Assembly (NCBI RefSeq): GCF_007859655.1
Contig: NZ_CP042304.1
Coordinates: 4,416,315-4,480,314, forward strand
Direction: 5' to 3'
Origin: Devosia ginsengisoli
Lineage (GTDB): Bacteria; Pseudomonadota; Alphaproteobacteria; Rhizobiales; Devosiaceae
Length of the DNA: 64,000 nucleotides
The notes below the pieces were generated by a model. That model was not told the origin of the DNA and made no database searches. It worked only from the letters and a program-made list of their open reading frames with translations. Below are positions 35,505 through 43,438 of this stretch, piece by piece. Each line of letters begins with the position of its first letter. Within the stretch, counting starts at the first letter, position 1. Made by a program: the position numbers and the translations under genes.

Positions 35505-36275
35505 ATGAGCCAGTTCGCCACCTATCCCAGCCTTGCCGGTGTGCCGGTGATCATTTCAGGCGGTGCTTCCGGCATCGGGGAGAGCATGGTGCGCCATTTT
35601 GCCGGGCAGGGCAGCAAGGTCGGCTTTGTCGATATCGCTGACGCGGCGGGTGAAAAGCTGGCCGCCGAACTGACCTCGGCGGGGCAGGCGGTGCGGTTTG
35701 CCCATTGCGATGTCACCGATGTGGCGGCCTATCGCGCGGCCATTGCCGGCTTTGCCGCTGTTCATGGCGATGCGCTGGTGCTGGTGAACAATGCCGCCCA
35801 CGACCAGCGGCATGATTGGCGCGAGGTGACGCCGGACTATTGGGACGACCGCATGGCGGTCAATCTCAAGCACGCTTTCTTCGCCATGCAGGCCGTGGCG
35901 CCGGGCATGATCGCGGCGGGGCGCGGTTCGATCATCAATCTGGGTTCGATCAGCTGGATGATCATGACGCCCCGCATCCCGCTCTACGAAACCGCCAAGG
36001 CCGCCATCCATGGCCTGACGCGCTCCATGGCGCGCGAACTGGGCCAGTCCGGCATCCGCGTCAATTCGCTGGTGCCCGGCGCGGTGATTACCCCGCGCCA
36101 GATGGAACTATGGCTCGACGAAGCCTCGCTCAAGGGAATCGCGGCCGAACAGGCGCTGGCAGGGATGGTCTATCCCGATGACGTGTCGCGCATGGCCTTG
36201 TTCCTGGCCGCCGAGGACAGCGCCATGATTTCGGCACAACAATTCCTCGTCGATGGCGGCTGGGCCAATGGGTGA
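35505..36275 (+). CDS. SDR-family oxidoreductase
   Basis: A 256-residue classical short-chain dehydrogenase. The cofactor loop is IISGGASGIGESMV, the acidic residue VDIADAAG suggests NAD(H) preference, the structural NNAAHDQ is a NNAG variant, the catalytic Ser is in NLGSISWMIM, and Tyr-x-x-x-Lys is LYETAKAAIHG. The C-terminal ends with QQFLVDGGWANG, as usual. The substrate is unknown. It stands alone after a large repeat; a TTCTC-rich upstream gives no clear ribosome site. Confidence 0.9.
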   Translation: MSQFATYPSLAGVPVIISGGASGIGESMVRHFAGQGSKVGFVDIADAAGEKLAAELTSAGQAVRFAHCDVTDVAAYRAAIAGFAAVHGDALVLVNNAAHDQRHDWREVTPDYWDDRMAVNLKHAFFAMQAVAPGMIAAGRGSIINLGSISWMIMTPRIPLYETAKAAIHGLTRSMARELGQSGIRVNSLVPGAVITPRQMELWLDEASLKGIAAEQALAGMVYPDDVSRMALFLAAEDSAMISAQQFLVDGGWANG

Positions 36276-36384
36276 TGGGCGCTATCCCGTTCATTCCGGG
36301 TTCAGGCTCTTTGCTTCACCACCATCCTGCCGTATTCAGTGGTCACCAACAGGCCACTGTCATGATCCTTCAGGGGGATAATCT

Positions 36385-37050
36385 ATGAAGTCGAAGATTC
36401 TGGTCGCGTTCGCCGCGACGCTGGCGCTCACCGCCTGCACCACCACCAATCCCTATACGGGCCAGTCCCAGATTTCCAACACTGCCGGCGGCGCGCTGAT
36501 CGGTACGGGCGGTGGCGCCGTTGCCGGCGCGCTGGTGGGTGCTGCCGTGGGCGGTGACCCGCGCGTGGGTGCACTGATCGGCGCCGGTGTCGGCGGCCTG
36601 ACCGGCGCGGCCATCGGCAATTACATGGACCAGCAGGAAGCCGAGCTGCGCGCGCAACTGCAGGGCACCGGCGTTTCGGTGACTCGTGTCGGCCAGAACA
36701 TCATCCTCAACATGCCGTCCAACATCACCTTCGCCACCGACCAGTCGACGGTGAACCCGGCCTTCAATTCGACGCTGGTTTCGGTCGCGCTCGTGCTCAA
36801 GAAGTTCGACAAGTCGATCGTCGACGTCTACGGCCACACCGACAGCCAGGGCGACGACGCCTACAATCTGAGCCTCAGCCAGCGCCGCGCCGTTTCGGTC
36901 GCCACCATCCTGGCCAACCAGGGCATCGACCAGCGCCGCTTCTATATCGAAGGCAAGGGCGAAACCTCCCCGATCGCGTCGAACGCCACCGAAGCCGGCC
37001 GCGCGCAGAACCGCCGCGTGGAAATCCAGATCGCGCCGATCAACGGCTGA
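36385..37050 (+). CDS. OmpA-family lipoprotein (YiaD-like)
   Basis: A 221-residue outer-membrane lipoprotein: a signal with lipobox (TLALTACTTTNPY), a Gly-rich glycine-zipper-like segment (GGALIGTGGGAVAGALVGAA, then GALIGAGVGGLTGAAIG), and a C-terminal OmpA domain with ITFATDQSTVNP, VDVYGHTDSQGDDAYN (Asp for DAP binding), LSQRRAVSVATIL and NRRVEIQIAP. It anchors the outer membrane to peptidoglycan. A strong terminator follows 21 bp after the stop, so it is monocistronic. Confidence 0.93.
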   Translation: MKSKILVAFAATLALTACTTTNPYTGQSQISNTAGGALIGTGGGAVAGALVGAAVGGDPRVGALIGAGVGGLTGAAIGNYMDQQEAELRAQLQGTGVSVTRVGQNIILNMPSNITFATDQSTVNPAFNSTLVSVALVLKKFDKSIVDVYGHTDSQGDDAYNLSLSQRRAVSVATILANQGIDQRRFYIEGKGETSPIASNATEAGRAQNRRVEIQIAPING

Positions 37051-37071
37051 TTTGTTGGAAGAATGCGGAAG

Positions 37072-37097
37072 GCGCGGCCCATTGGGCCGCGCTTTTT
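37072..37097 (+). terminator. Rho-independent terminator after the OmpA lipoprotein gene
   Basis: Stem GCGCGGCCC/GGGCCGCGC with an ATT loop, followed by TTTTT. Very strong hairpin. Confidence 0.9.
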
Positions 37098-37105
37098 CTA
37101 TTCAA

Positions 37106-37197
37106 GACCTCATGGTGAGCTTGTCGAACCACGAGGTCGAGCGAGTGGAGGCCTGTGTGCCACGCCCTCGTGGTTCGACAAGCTCACCATGAGGTCT
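37106..37197. repeat. Palindromic intergenic repeat pair
   Basis: GACCTCATGGTGAGCTTGTC with GAACCACGAGG on the left and GCCCTCGTGGTTCGACAAGC with TCACCATGAGGTC on the right: two units in inverted orientation, each a hairpin. It sits between convergent genes. Confidence 0.8.
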
Positions 37198-37219
37198 ACT
37201 GGGCTGAGGGCGCTTGGGC

Positions 37220-37552
37220 CTACTGCGCCGGAACCGCCGGTTCCTGCACCGGTACGGTCGGGTCGGTTGCCGGCGCTACCACGCTTTCCGAGGTTGGGGT
37301 GCCGGGCTGTACATCGGTCGCGGGGGCGCCCTGGAACATCTGCATCAGGAACAGGACGGCGATGACGATGGCCAGTCCGATAACGCCGTAAAGCCACCAA
37401 TTGGTGGGGCCGGTGGCGCCGACCGTGGCTTCATGCTCGCCGGCGACCTTGATCGGCGAGCCATCGGGCACGTCGATGCGCGAGCCGTTTTCGTCGACCA
37501 GCACATCGACCTCGGCAACGGTCGGGGCGGGCTGCTTGGGTGCTGTGGCCAT
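37220..37552 (-). CDS. Hypothetical single-pass membrane protein
   Basis: A 110-residue protein: a polar N-terminus (about 50 residues, VDVLVDENGSRIDVPDG), one helix (WWLYGVIGLAIVIAVLFLMQM) and a Pro/Thr/Val-rich tail of about 35 residues. No family recognised. AGGGAGG lies 8 bp before the ATG, so it is probably expressed. It is convergent with the OmpA lipoprotein gene and divergent from the PRC-barrel gene. Confidence 0.65.
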   Translation of the reverse strand: MATAPKQPAPTVAEVDVLVDENGSRIDVPDGSPIKVAGEHEATVGATGPTNWWLYGVIGLAIVIAVLFLMQMFQGAPATDVQPGTPTSESVVAPATDPTVPVQEPAVPAQ

Positions 37553-37722
37553 AAAAACCTCCCTTTGTCACGGGCCGGAGGGCCCTCGGGAGACTCAATG
37601 CGTGGTGTGCGGGGGAGTTCCCGCCGCCATCCGTTGCCAATGCGCGATCACATTTTTTCAGGTCGGAACCGCTGCCGCCCCGGTGACGTTGACCCCCCAC
37701 ACGCAACCAAGAGGAGTTCGAG

Positions 37723-38109
37723 ATGGCTTATGAAGACATTCGCAACCGCGACGCCAACGTCAAGGAAACGCACGACCTCATTGCTTCCGACAAGGTCGAG
37801 GGCACCAAGGTCTACGATCCCAATGGCGAACATATCGGTTCGATCGAGCGCATTCTGGTCGAAAAGCGCAGCGGCAAGGTTTCCTATGCCGTGCTGAGCT
37901 TCGGCGGTTTCCTCGGCATGGGGCACGATCACTATCCGCTGCCCTGGTCCAAGCTCAACTATGACGAAAGCCTGGGCGGTTATCGGGTCGACGTGACCAA
38001 GGACCAGCTCGAAGGCGCGCCGAAATACGACAATGACGACGATTTCTGGACGGCCGAGAACGGGCGCCGCGTCTACGACTATTATGGTGTGACCCCGTAT
38101 TGGATCTAG
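37723..38109 (+). CDS. PRC-barrel domain protein
   Basis: A 128-residue soluble protein with a PRC-barrel core: LIASDKVEGTKVYDPNGEHI, GSIERILVEKRSGKVSYAVL, SFGGFLGMGHDHYPLPWSKL, YDESLGGYRVDVTKDQL. It resembles the stress-induced PRC-barrel proteins of Rhizobiales. The role is unknown. AGGAG lies 9 bp before the ATG. A terminator follows 42 bp after its stop. Confidence 0.88.
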   Translation: MAYEDIRNRDANVKETHDLIASDKVEGTKVYDPNGEHIGSIERILVEKRSGKVSYAVLSFGGFLGMGHDHYPLPWSKLNYDESLGGYRVDVTKDQLEGAPKYDNDDDFWTAENGRRVYDYYGVTPYWI

Positions 38110-38150
38110 CCGTACCGGAGCGACATTTCAGCACCAGATGATACTGCCGG

Positions 38151-38180
38151 CCGGCGCTCCACAACGGGGCGTCGGTTTTT
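38151..38180 (+). terminator. Intrinsic terminator of the PRC-barrel gene
   Basis: Ten-base stem CCGGCGCTCC/GGGGCGTCGG (two G-U pairs) with a five-base loop and TTTTT. Confidence 0.7.
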
Positions 38181-38188
38181 GTTGCGGC

Positions 38189-38635
38189 TCAGGCCGCGCC
38201 GTCGCGGCGCTTGATGAGGGCGGTCTTGTCCATCTGGAACACCAGGACATTGTCCTGGTTGAAGACCTCGTCGCGGAAGACGACGATGCCGCGATCGGGC
38301 TTGGATGTCTCCTTCCGGCTGACAATGGTCACCACAGTGCGGATCGTATCGCCCGGACGGACCGGGGCGAAGAAGCGCCCGCCATCGAGACCCAGCATGC
38401 CCATGATGCCGTCGCGAAACAGCGACTCCGTCATGCCGGTCGAAATCGACATGATGAGATGGCTCGGACAAATCCGCCCGCCGAAGGACGTGGTGCGCGC
38501 ATAATGCTCATCGATGAACAGGGGGACGTGATACCCCACCAGGGCGCAGAACAGGGATAGATCGGACTCCGTGATGGTCCGCGCATAGCTTTCGAAGCGA
38601 AAGTCCTCGCGAAAATCCTCGTAGAGATAACCCAT
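38189..38635 (-). CDS. MaoC-like hot-dog-fold protein lacking the hydratase dyad
   Basis: A 148-residue hot-dog protein: ITESDLSLFCALVGYHVPLF, YARTTSFGGRICPSHLIMS, GGRFFAPVRPGDTIRTVV, VFNQDNVLVFQMDKTALIK. In hydratase-2 enzymes the loop is GDxNPxH; here it reads GYHVPLFID, so both the catalytic Asp and His are missing in that position. The protein may be a thioesterase-like or non-catalytic subunit of another enzyme. It is divergent from the TetR gene and is probably part of the same regulon as the cluster that follows. The start ATG is at 38,635. Confidence 0.8.
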   Translation of the reverse strand: MGYLYEDFREDFRFESYARTITESDLSLFCALVGYHVPLFIDEHYARTTSFGGRICPSHLIMSISTGMTESLFRDGIMGMLGLDGGRFFAPVRPGDTIRTVVTIVSRKETSKPDRGIVVFRDEVFNQDNVLVFQMDKTALIKRRDGAA

Positions 38636-38843
38636 TCCCTCTCCCAATCTTCAAACCCGCCGAAGCGGTCATCCGGTTGCCGGAGCGCCTGCATTCTCCC
38701 GAATCCAGGCCACTCTATCCCTTTGTCACGGCATCATTTTTCGCAGAGTGCCTTCTGCGCGATGCCCTCGGTGTCCGCTCGGATTGTAGTGCCAAAATTC
38801 TCGGCGAAAACCGGTTGACGCCCAATATTTATGCTGTTAGCTG

Positions 38844-38871
38844 TTTTTGAACTTGAAGTCAAAGTCAAAAA
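38844..38871. promoter_or_regulatory. 28-bp imperfect palindrome before the TetR gene (candidate operator)
   Basis: TTTTTGA-N2-TTGA-AG-TCAA-N2-TCAAAAA, placed 15 bp before the TetR start and in the gap shared with the divergent MaoC-like gene. TetR-family regulators usually bind such dyads at their own promoter; binding is inferred. Confidence 0.55.
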
Positions 38872-38885
38872 CTGGAGCGGCCAGC

Positions 38886-39560
38886 TTGGCAACGGAATCG
38901 ACAGAAGACGGATGGATTGGCAGGCAGGGCTCTCCCGATGAGCGCCGGCTTTCGGTGATGCGCAGCATCGGGCGGGTCTTGCGGCAGTCCAGGTTCAGCA
39001 CCCTGACCATGCAGGCCATCGCCGAGCAGCTCGGCGTCACCAAGGGCAATCTCTACTATTACTTTTCCGACAAGCAGGACCTGCTGCTGCAGTTCCACGT
39101 CTTCTGCGTGGATATCAGTCTCAACATCCTGAGCGAGGAGCGGGCCCGGGCCGGCTCGTCAGCCGACAAGCTCCAGGCCGTGTTGCGCCGGCATATCCTC
39201 GTGCTGCTTGAGGAAGGCCTCGGCAGCGTCATGGTGGCCGATCTCGAAAATGCCCCGGCCGAGCGGCTGGGTGCCTATATCAGCAAGCGCGACGAATTCG
39301 AGCACGGGGTACGCGACCTCATCCAGCTCGGCGTTGAAGAGGGCAGTTTCGAATGCCCCGACCCGCGCATCGCCGGCTTTGCCATCCTGGGTTCCATCAA
39401 CTGGATCCCGCGCTGGTATCACGCCGATGGCGAACTCACCCCCTCCCAGATTGCCGACGACATGGTGACGTTTTTCCTCGCGGGCCTGTGGACCCGGGGC
39501 TCCGACGTTCTCACCACGGGCGAGGCACCCTCCCTTGCCCTTCGGCAACCAAATTCGTGA
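38886..39560 (+). CDS. TetR-family transcriptional regulator of the catabolic cluster
   Basis: A 224-residue TetR regulator. The HTH is LTMQAIAEQLGVTKGNLYYY, followed by FSDKQDLLLQFH and a C-terminal ligand domain with YISKRDEFEHGVRDLIQLG. The start is a TTG at 38,886 with GGAG 8 bp before it; a second TTG at 38,847 lies inside the palindrome. It is 8 bp upstream of the FAD monooxygenase gene on the same strand, so it is the first gene of the operon and likely responds to the substrate or a CoA ester of it. Confidence 0.88.
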   Translation: MATESTEDGWIGRQGSPDERRLSVMRSIGRVLRQSRFSTLTMQAIAEQLGVTKGNLYYYFSDKQDLLLQFHVFCVDISLNILSEERARAGSSADKLQAVLRRHILVLLEEGLGSVMVADLENAPAERLGAYISKRDEFEHGVRDLIQLGVEEGSFECPDPRIAGFAILGSINWIPRWYHADGELTPSQIADDMVTFFLAGLWTRGSDVLTTGEAPSLALRQPNS

Positions 39561-39568
39561 GCAGCCCA

Positions 39569-40717
39569 ATGAGCAAACCTAAATCCATCGCCATTATCGG
39601 CGCCGGCATTGGCGGGCTGACCGCAGCCGCCGCCATGCTCAAGCTGGGCATGGAGGTGACCGTCTACGAGCAGGCGCCCCAATTCGCCAGGGTGGGCGCC
39701 GGCATCCAGATGAGCCCCAATGCCATGAAGAGCCTGCGCGGCATCGGGCTGGAGGATCGCCTGGTCGAGACGGGCCTGCAGCCGCTGACCAGCCTCAACG
39801 TGGCCCATGATACGGGCGAAGTGACCAATGAGCTGCCGTTGCGCGCCGAAATGTTCGACCGCTATGGCGCGCCGTTCCTGTGCCTGCACCGCGCCGATCT
39901 CCACGATGCGCTGCATAGCGCCGTGCCCGATCATCATATCCATCGCGGCGCCCGCCTGAGCGGCCTTGTGCAGCATGATGACGGGGTCGAGCTCAGCTTT
40001 GCCGACGGGCGGACCGCCCGGGCCGACCTGGTCATCGGCGCCGATGGCGTGCATTCGCGGGTGCAGGACGAGGTGATCGGTCCGGTCAATCCGGTCAAGA
40101 CCGGCCGCGTGGCCTATCGGGCCACCTATCCGGCGGCGCTGCTGGGTGATCTTCGCCTCAATCAGTCGCGCACCAAGTGGTGGGGCCCTGACCGCCATAT
40201 CGTCATCTATTATACGACCAAGGCGCTGGACGAGGTCTATTTCTGCACCAACCAGCCCGAGGATGTGAGCTGGTCGACACCCGAATCCTGGTCGGCCGAA
40301 GGCGATCTCGACTATCTCAAGGCCGAGTTCGCCCATTTCCATCCCGAGGTTCGCGCCGTGATCGCCGCGGCGCCGAAGGTCCACAAATGGGCCATGCTGG
40401 TGCGCGATCCGCTGCCGACCTGGCATGCCGGAAGGCTGGTGCTGCTCGGCGATGCCTGCCACCCCATGCTGCCGCATATGGCGCAGGGCGCCAGTTGCAC
40501 CATCGAGGATGCGGTGGTGCTGGCCCGCGCACTGGCGGCCTTCAGCGATCATCGCGAGGCCTTCGCGCATTACGAAGCGGTGCGCAAACCGCGTGCCTCC
40601 GAAATGCAGCTCGAAGCCAGCCAGAACAAATGGATGCGTCGCCGGACCGACCCGAGCTGGGTCTACGGCTACGACGCCTGGTCCACCCCACTCGAGCCCG
40701 AAACCGAGCTCGCATAA
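39569..40717 (+). CDS. FAD-dependent aromatic-ring monooxygenase (NicC/salicylate-hydroxylase-like)
   Basis: A 382-residue group A flavoprotein hydroxylase. FAD-binding GxGxxG is AIIGAGIGGLTAAAAM, GAGIQMSPNAMKSLRGIG is the typical substrate-domain start, DG motif is IGADGVHSRV, and GD motif is LVLLGDACHPMLPHMAQGA. The sequence style is closest to 6-hydroxynicotinate 3-monooxygenase and salicylate 1-hydroxylase, which hydroxylate and sometimes decarboxylate an aromatic acid with NAD(P)H. The dihydroxypyridine dioxygenase (NicX) and maleamate genes of the nicotinate pathway are absent here, so the substrate may be something else. It is the first enzyme gene of the operon. Confidence 0.88.
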   Translation: MSKPKSIAIIGAGIGGLTAAAAMLKLGMEVTVYEQAPQFARVGAGIQMSPNAMKSLRGIGLEDRLVETGLQPLTSLNVAHDTGEVTNELPLRAEMFDRYGAPFLCLHRADLHDALHSAVPDHHIHRGARLSGLVQHDDGVELSFADGRTARADLVIGADGVHSRVQDEVIGPVNPVKTGRVAYRATYPAALLGDLRLNQSRTKWWGPDRHIVIYYTTKALDEVYFCTNQPEDVSWSTPESWSAEGDLDYLKAEFAHFHPEVRAVIAAAPKVHKWAMLVRDPLPTWHAGRLVLLGDACHPMLPHMAQGASCTIEDAVVLARALAAFSDHREAFAHYEAVRKPRASEMQLEASQNKWMRRRTDPSWVYGYDAWSTPLEPETELA

Positions 40718-40765
40718 CGCCTCCTCCCGCCCTCTCCTAGCGATACCTGATTTGAAAGGACGTGC

Positions 40766-41740
40766 ATGATGACGAAGATGAGCCGACGCAGTTTTGTCGC
40801 CGGTACGATGGCCCTGGCCGCCGCACCTCTGCCTGCTTTCGGGCAGAGTTTCCCGTCCCGCGCCATCACCATCGTCTGCCCCCAGGCGGCGGGTGGTGGC
40901 GCCGATACCTGGTCGCGGCTGGCCGCGGAGCGCCTGCAGACCTATCTGGATTCACCGGTGGTGGTCGAAAACCGGGTGGGCGCCAGCACGATGATCGGCG
41001 CCGAGCATGTGTCGCAGTCCCGCCCCGACGGGCACACGCTGCTCATGGGCTCGGTGACCACGCTGGCCATCAATGTCGGCCTGTTTCCCGACATCCGTTA
41101 TGACCCGCGCACCGACTTCATCCCGCTGACCATCGTCACCAGCTTCCCGCTCTACATGACTGTCACGCCCAAGCTGGACGTGCACAGCGTCCCCGAGCTG
41201 ATCGCCTATGCCAAGGAGCATCCGGGCGAGTTGAACTATGGTGCACCGGGCGCCGGCACCTCGCCGCACCTGACCGCGGCGCTGTTTGCCTCGGTCGCCG
41301 ATATCGATGTGATGGCCGTGCCCTATGCCGGTGCGCCGGACGTGTCGCTGGCGCTCAAGCGCGGCGACATCCACTTCGCCTTCTCGTCCTCGGCACTGCC
41401 CGATATCGAATCCGGCGAACTCCGCGGCATCGGTGTGTCGAGCCTGGAGCGCACGGCGCAGGCGCCGGATATCCCGACGATCGACGAGCAGGGCCTGACT
41501 GGCTTTGAATCCTCGGTCTGGAACGGCCTGGTCGCGCCGGCCGGCACGCCGGCCGACATCGTCGCGCAGCTCGAAGAGCTCTGCATCCGCGCCGCAACCG
41601 ACCCCGTACTGGTCGACCGCGTGCGCGACCTGGGCGGCGACACCGTTGGCAACACCTCCGAAGAGTTCGCGGAAGTCATCCGCAACGACATCGAGAAGTG
41701 GTCCGCAATCATCGAGGAAGCCGACGTAAAGGTCGGTTGA
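40766..41740 (+). CDS. tctC: Tripartite tricarboxylate transporter substrate-binding protein (TctC/Bug)
   Basis: A 324-residue periplasmic binding protein with a Tat-like signal (MSRRSFVAGTMALAAAPLPA, then FGQ). Bug-family landmarks: SRAITIVCPQAAGGGADTWS, RPDGHTLLMGSVTTLAINVG, PGELNYGAPGAGTSPHL, VPYAGAPDVSLALKRGDIHF, and SVWNGLVAPAGTPADIV. It delivers carboxylated substrates (citrate, terephthalate, nicotinate and others in this family) to TctAB, encoded 2.5 kb downstream in the same operon. The Tat-type signal is seen in many Bug proteins. Confidence 0.9.
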   Translation: MMTKMSRRSFVAGTMALAAAPLPAFGQSFPSRAITIVCPQAAGGGADTWSRLAAERLQTYLDSPVVVENRVGASTMIGAEHVSQSRPDGHTLLMGSVTTLAINVGLFPDIRYDPRTDFIPLTIVTSFPLYMTVTPKLDVHSVPELIAYAKEHPGELNYGAPGAGTSPHLTAALFASVADIDVMAVPYAGAPDVSLALKRGDIHFAFSSSALPDIESGELRGIGVSSLERTAQAPDIPTIDEQGLTGFESSVWNGLVAPAGTPADIVAQLEELCIRAATDPVLVDRVRDLGGDTVGNTSEEFAEVIRNDIEKWSAIIEEADVKVG

Positions 41741-41747
41741 GACACAA

Positions 41748-42944
41748 ATGACGATACCATCCCCATTGCCGCCCGGCGCGCTCGACGGCGTTACGATCAT
41801 CGACCTGACGACGGCCGTGCTCGGACCGCTTGCCACGCAACACCTTGGCGACATGGGGGCGGATGTCATCAAGGTCGAATCCCCCGGGGGCGATCTCAAT
41901 CGCCAGATCGGCATTGGCCCCCGGGAGGCCATGGGCGCCTTCTATGTGACGATGAACCGGAACAAGCGCAGCCTCGTGCTCAACCTGCGCGACCCCGGGG
42001 CCAAGGAAGCCCTGTTCCGTCTCATCGAGCAGGCCGATGTCGTGGTGCACAATATGCGCTCGGCCTCCACCGAGCGGCTGGGCATCGACTATGCCGCGGT
42101 GGCCGCGCGCAATCCGCGCATCATCTATGCCTCGGCCCAGGGCTATCGCTGGGACGGCCCCTACAGCAATCGCCCGGCCTATGACGACATCATCCAGGGC
42201 GAGAGCGGCTTGGCCGATCTCGGCGCCGGTGGCAATGGCGCCCCGCGCTTCGTCCCGACCGTGCTGGCCGACAAGCTGGCCGGCCTGTCACTGGCCAGCG
42301 CCATCGGCTTTGCCCTCTATGCGCGCGAGAAAACCGGCCTCGGCCAGGAAATCCAGGTCCCGATGCTCGAGACGCTGCTGTCCTTCCTGATGGTCGAGCA
42401 TATGTGGAAGGCCGCCTTCGACGGCGACAAGACCCAGCTCGGTTACCAGCGGCTGACCACGCCCAACCGGCGGCCGCTGCCGACCAGCGATGGCTTCGTC
42501 TGCATCATGGCCAATTCGAACGGCCACTGGCGCGCGCTGTTCGACGTGCTCGGCTGTCCCGAGGCGATGGACGATCCCCGTTTCGCCACGTTGTCGGCCC
42601 GGTCGCGCAATTTCCACGATCTCTACGGCTTCATCGGCGAGCGGACCGGCGCTTTCAGCTCGGATTATCTCATCGAGAACCTGCAGAGCCGCGACGTGCC
42701 CTGCGGCCGCGTCAAGCGCCTGGCCGACATGTTCGAGGACCCGTATCTCACCGAAACGAACTTCTTCCAGCACATCGAGCATCCCACGCTCGGCAAGATC
42801 CTCACTACCGCCATCCCGACCTATCTCTCCGAAACGCCCGGTAGCATTCGCACGCCGCCGCCGGAGCTGGGCGAGCATACCGCCGACATTCTCGGCAAGC
42901 TCGGCTACAGCGCCGACCAGATCGCCAAAATGGCCGCCGCTTAG
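41748..42944 (+). CDS. CaiB/BaiF family CoA-transferase
   Basis: A 398-residue family III CoA-transferase. Landmarks: LDGVTIIDLTTAVLGPLATQ, HLGDMGADVIKVESPGGDLN, MNRNKRSLVLNLRDPGAKE, the Asp-region RPAYDDIIQGESGLADLGAG, and DVPCGRVKRLADMFEDP. These enzymes move CoA between acids (for example formyl-CoA to oxalate, succinyl-CoA to mesaconate) through an active-site Asp. Inference: it activates an acid product of the upstream hydroxylase. It starts 7 bp after tctC, so one operon. Confidence 0.9.
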   Translation: MTIPSPLPPGALDGVTIIDLTTAVLGPLATQHLGDMGADVIKVESPGGDLNRQIGIGPREAMGAFYVTMNRNKRSLVLNLRDPGAKEALFRLIEQADVVVHNMRSASTERLGIDYAAVAARNPRIIYASAQGYRWDGPYSNRPAYDDIIQGESGLADLGAGGNGAPRFVPTVLADKLAGLSLASAIGFALYAREKTGLGQEIQVPMLETLLSFLMVEHMWKAAFDGDKTQLGYQRLTTPNRRPLPTSDGFVCIMANSNGHWRALFDVLGCPEAMDDPRFATLSARSRNFHDLYGFIGERTGAFSSDYLIENLQSRDVPCGRVKRLADMFEDPYLTETNFFQHIEHPTLGKILTTAIPTYLSETPGSIRTPPPELGEHTADILGKLGYSADQIAKMAAA

Positions 42945-42967
42945 TGCCACCAACCCGATAGTAAGAC

Positions 42968-43438
42968 ATGACCGTAACGACTTTGCCGGACAACGATATT
43001 GAAATTCCCGAACTCGCCATCAAAGCCGGCGATGTGTTTCTCGGGCCATCCAAGACACTGACAGACACCCATTTCACGCTGTTTTCGGCGATCACCAATG
43101 ACATGCATCCGATCCATTACGATCTGGAATATGCGCGGGCCACCCAGTTCGGCCGGCCGCTGGCGCATGGCCTGCTGCTCAATGGCCTGACCGCGCTCGG
43201 CGCCACCGCCGCGGTGGGGCTGATCCATGGTTTCGTCATCGTCGAGCAGGGCTCGCGCTTCCTGGCCCCGGCCATGGTCGGCGATACGCTGCAGCCCAAG
43301 CTCACCATCGAGCGCATCTGGCGCGATGGCGCCCGGATATTCTGCCGGATCAGGACCGAGCTGACCAACCAGCGCGAGGAAACCGTGCTGGAAGGCTTTC
43401 ACCTCTATCGCGTGTTCGACACGCCCGCAGTGCCATGA
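42968..43438 (+). CDS. MaoC-family acyl-CoA hydratase
   Basis: A 156-residue hot-dog hydratase with an intact active site: ITNDMHPIHYDLEYARATQF, GRPLAHGLLLNGLTALGA (Asp and His of the hydratase-2 loop are in NDMHPIH). FLAPAMVGDTLQPKLTIERI follows. It should hydrate an enoyl-CoA made from the CoA ester of the ring-cleavage product. Its stop overlaps the Rid-YciI start (ATGA at 43,435-43,438), so it is translationally coupled. It differs from the MaoC-like gene at 38,189, which lacks these residues. Confidence 0.88.
   Translation: MTVTTLPDNDIEIPELAIKAGDVFLGPSKTLTDTHFTLFSAITNDMHPIHYDLEYARATQFGRPLAHGLLLNGLTALGATAAVGLIHGFVIVEQGSRFLAPAMVGDTLQPKLTIERIWRDGARIFCRIRTELTNQREETVLEGFHLYRVFDTPAVP

Noticed and set aside
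39569..40717. Nicotinate degradation (nic) cluster
   Set aside because: The monooxygenase resembles NicC but NicX, NicD, NicE and NicF-type genes are missing.
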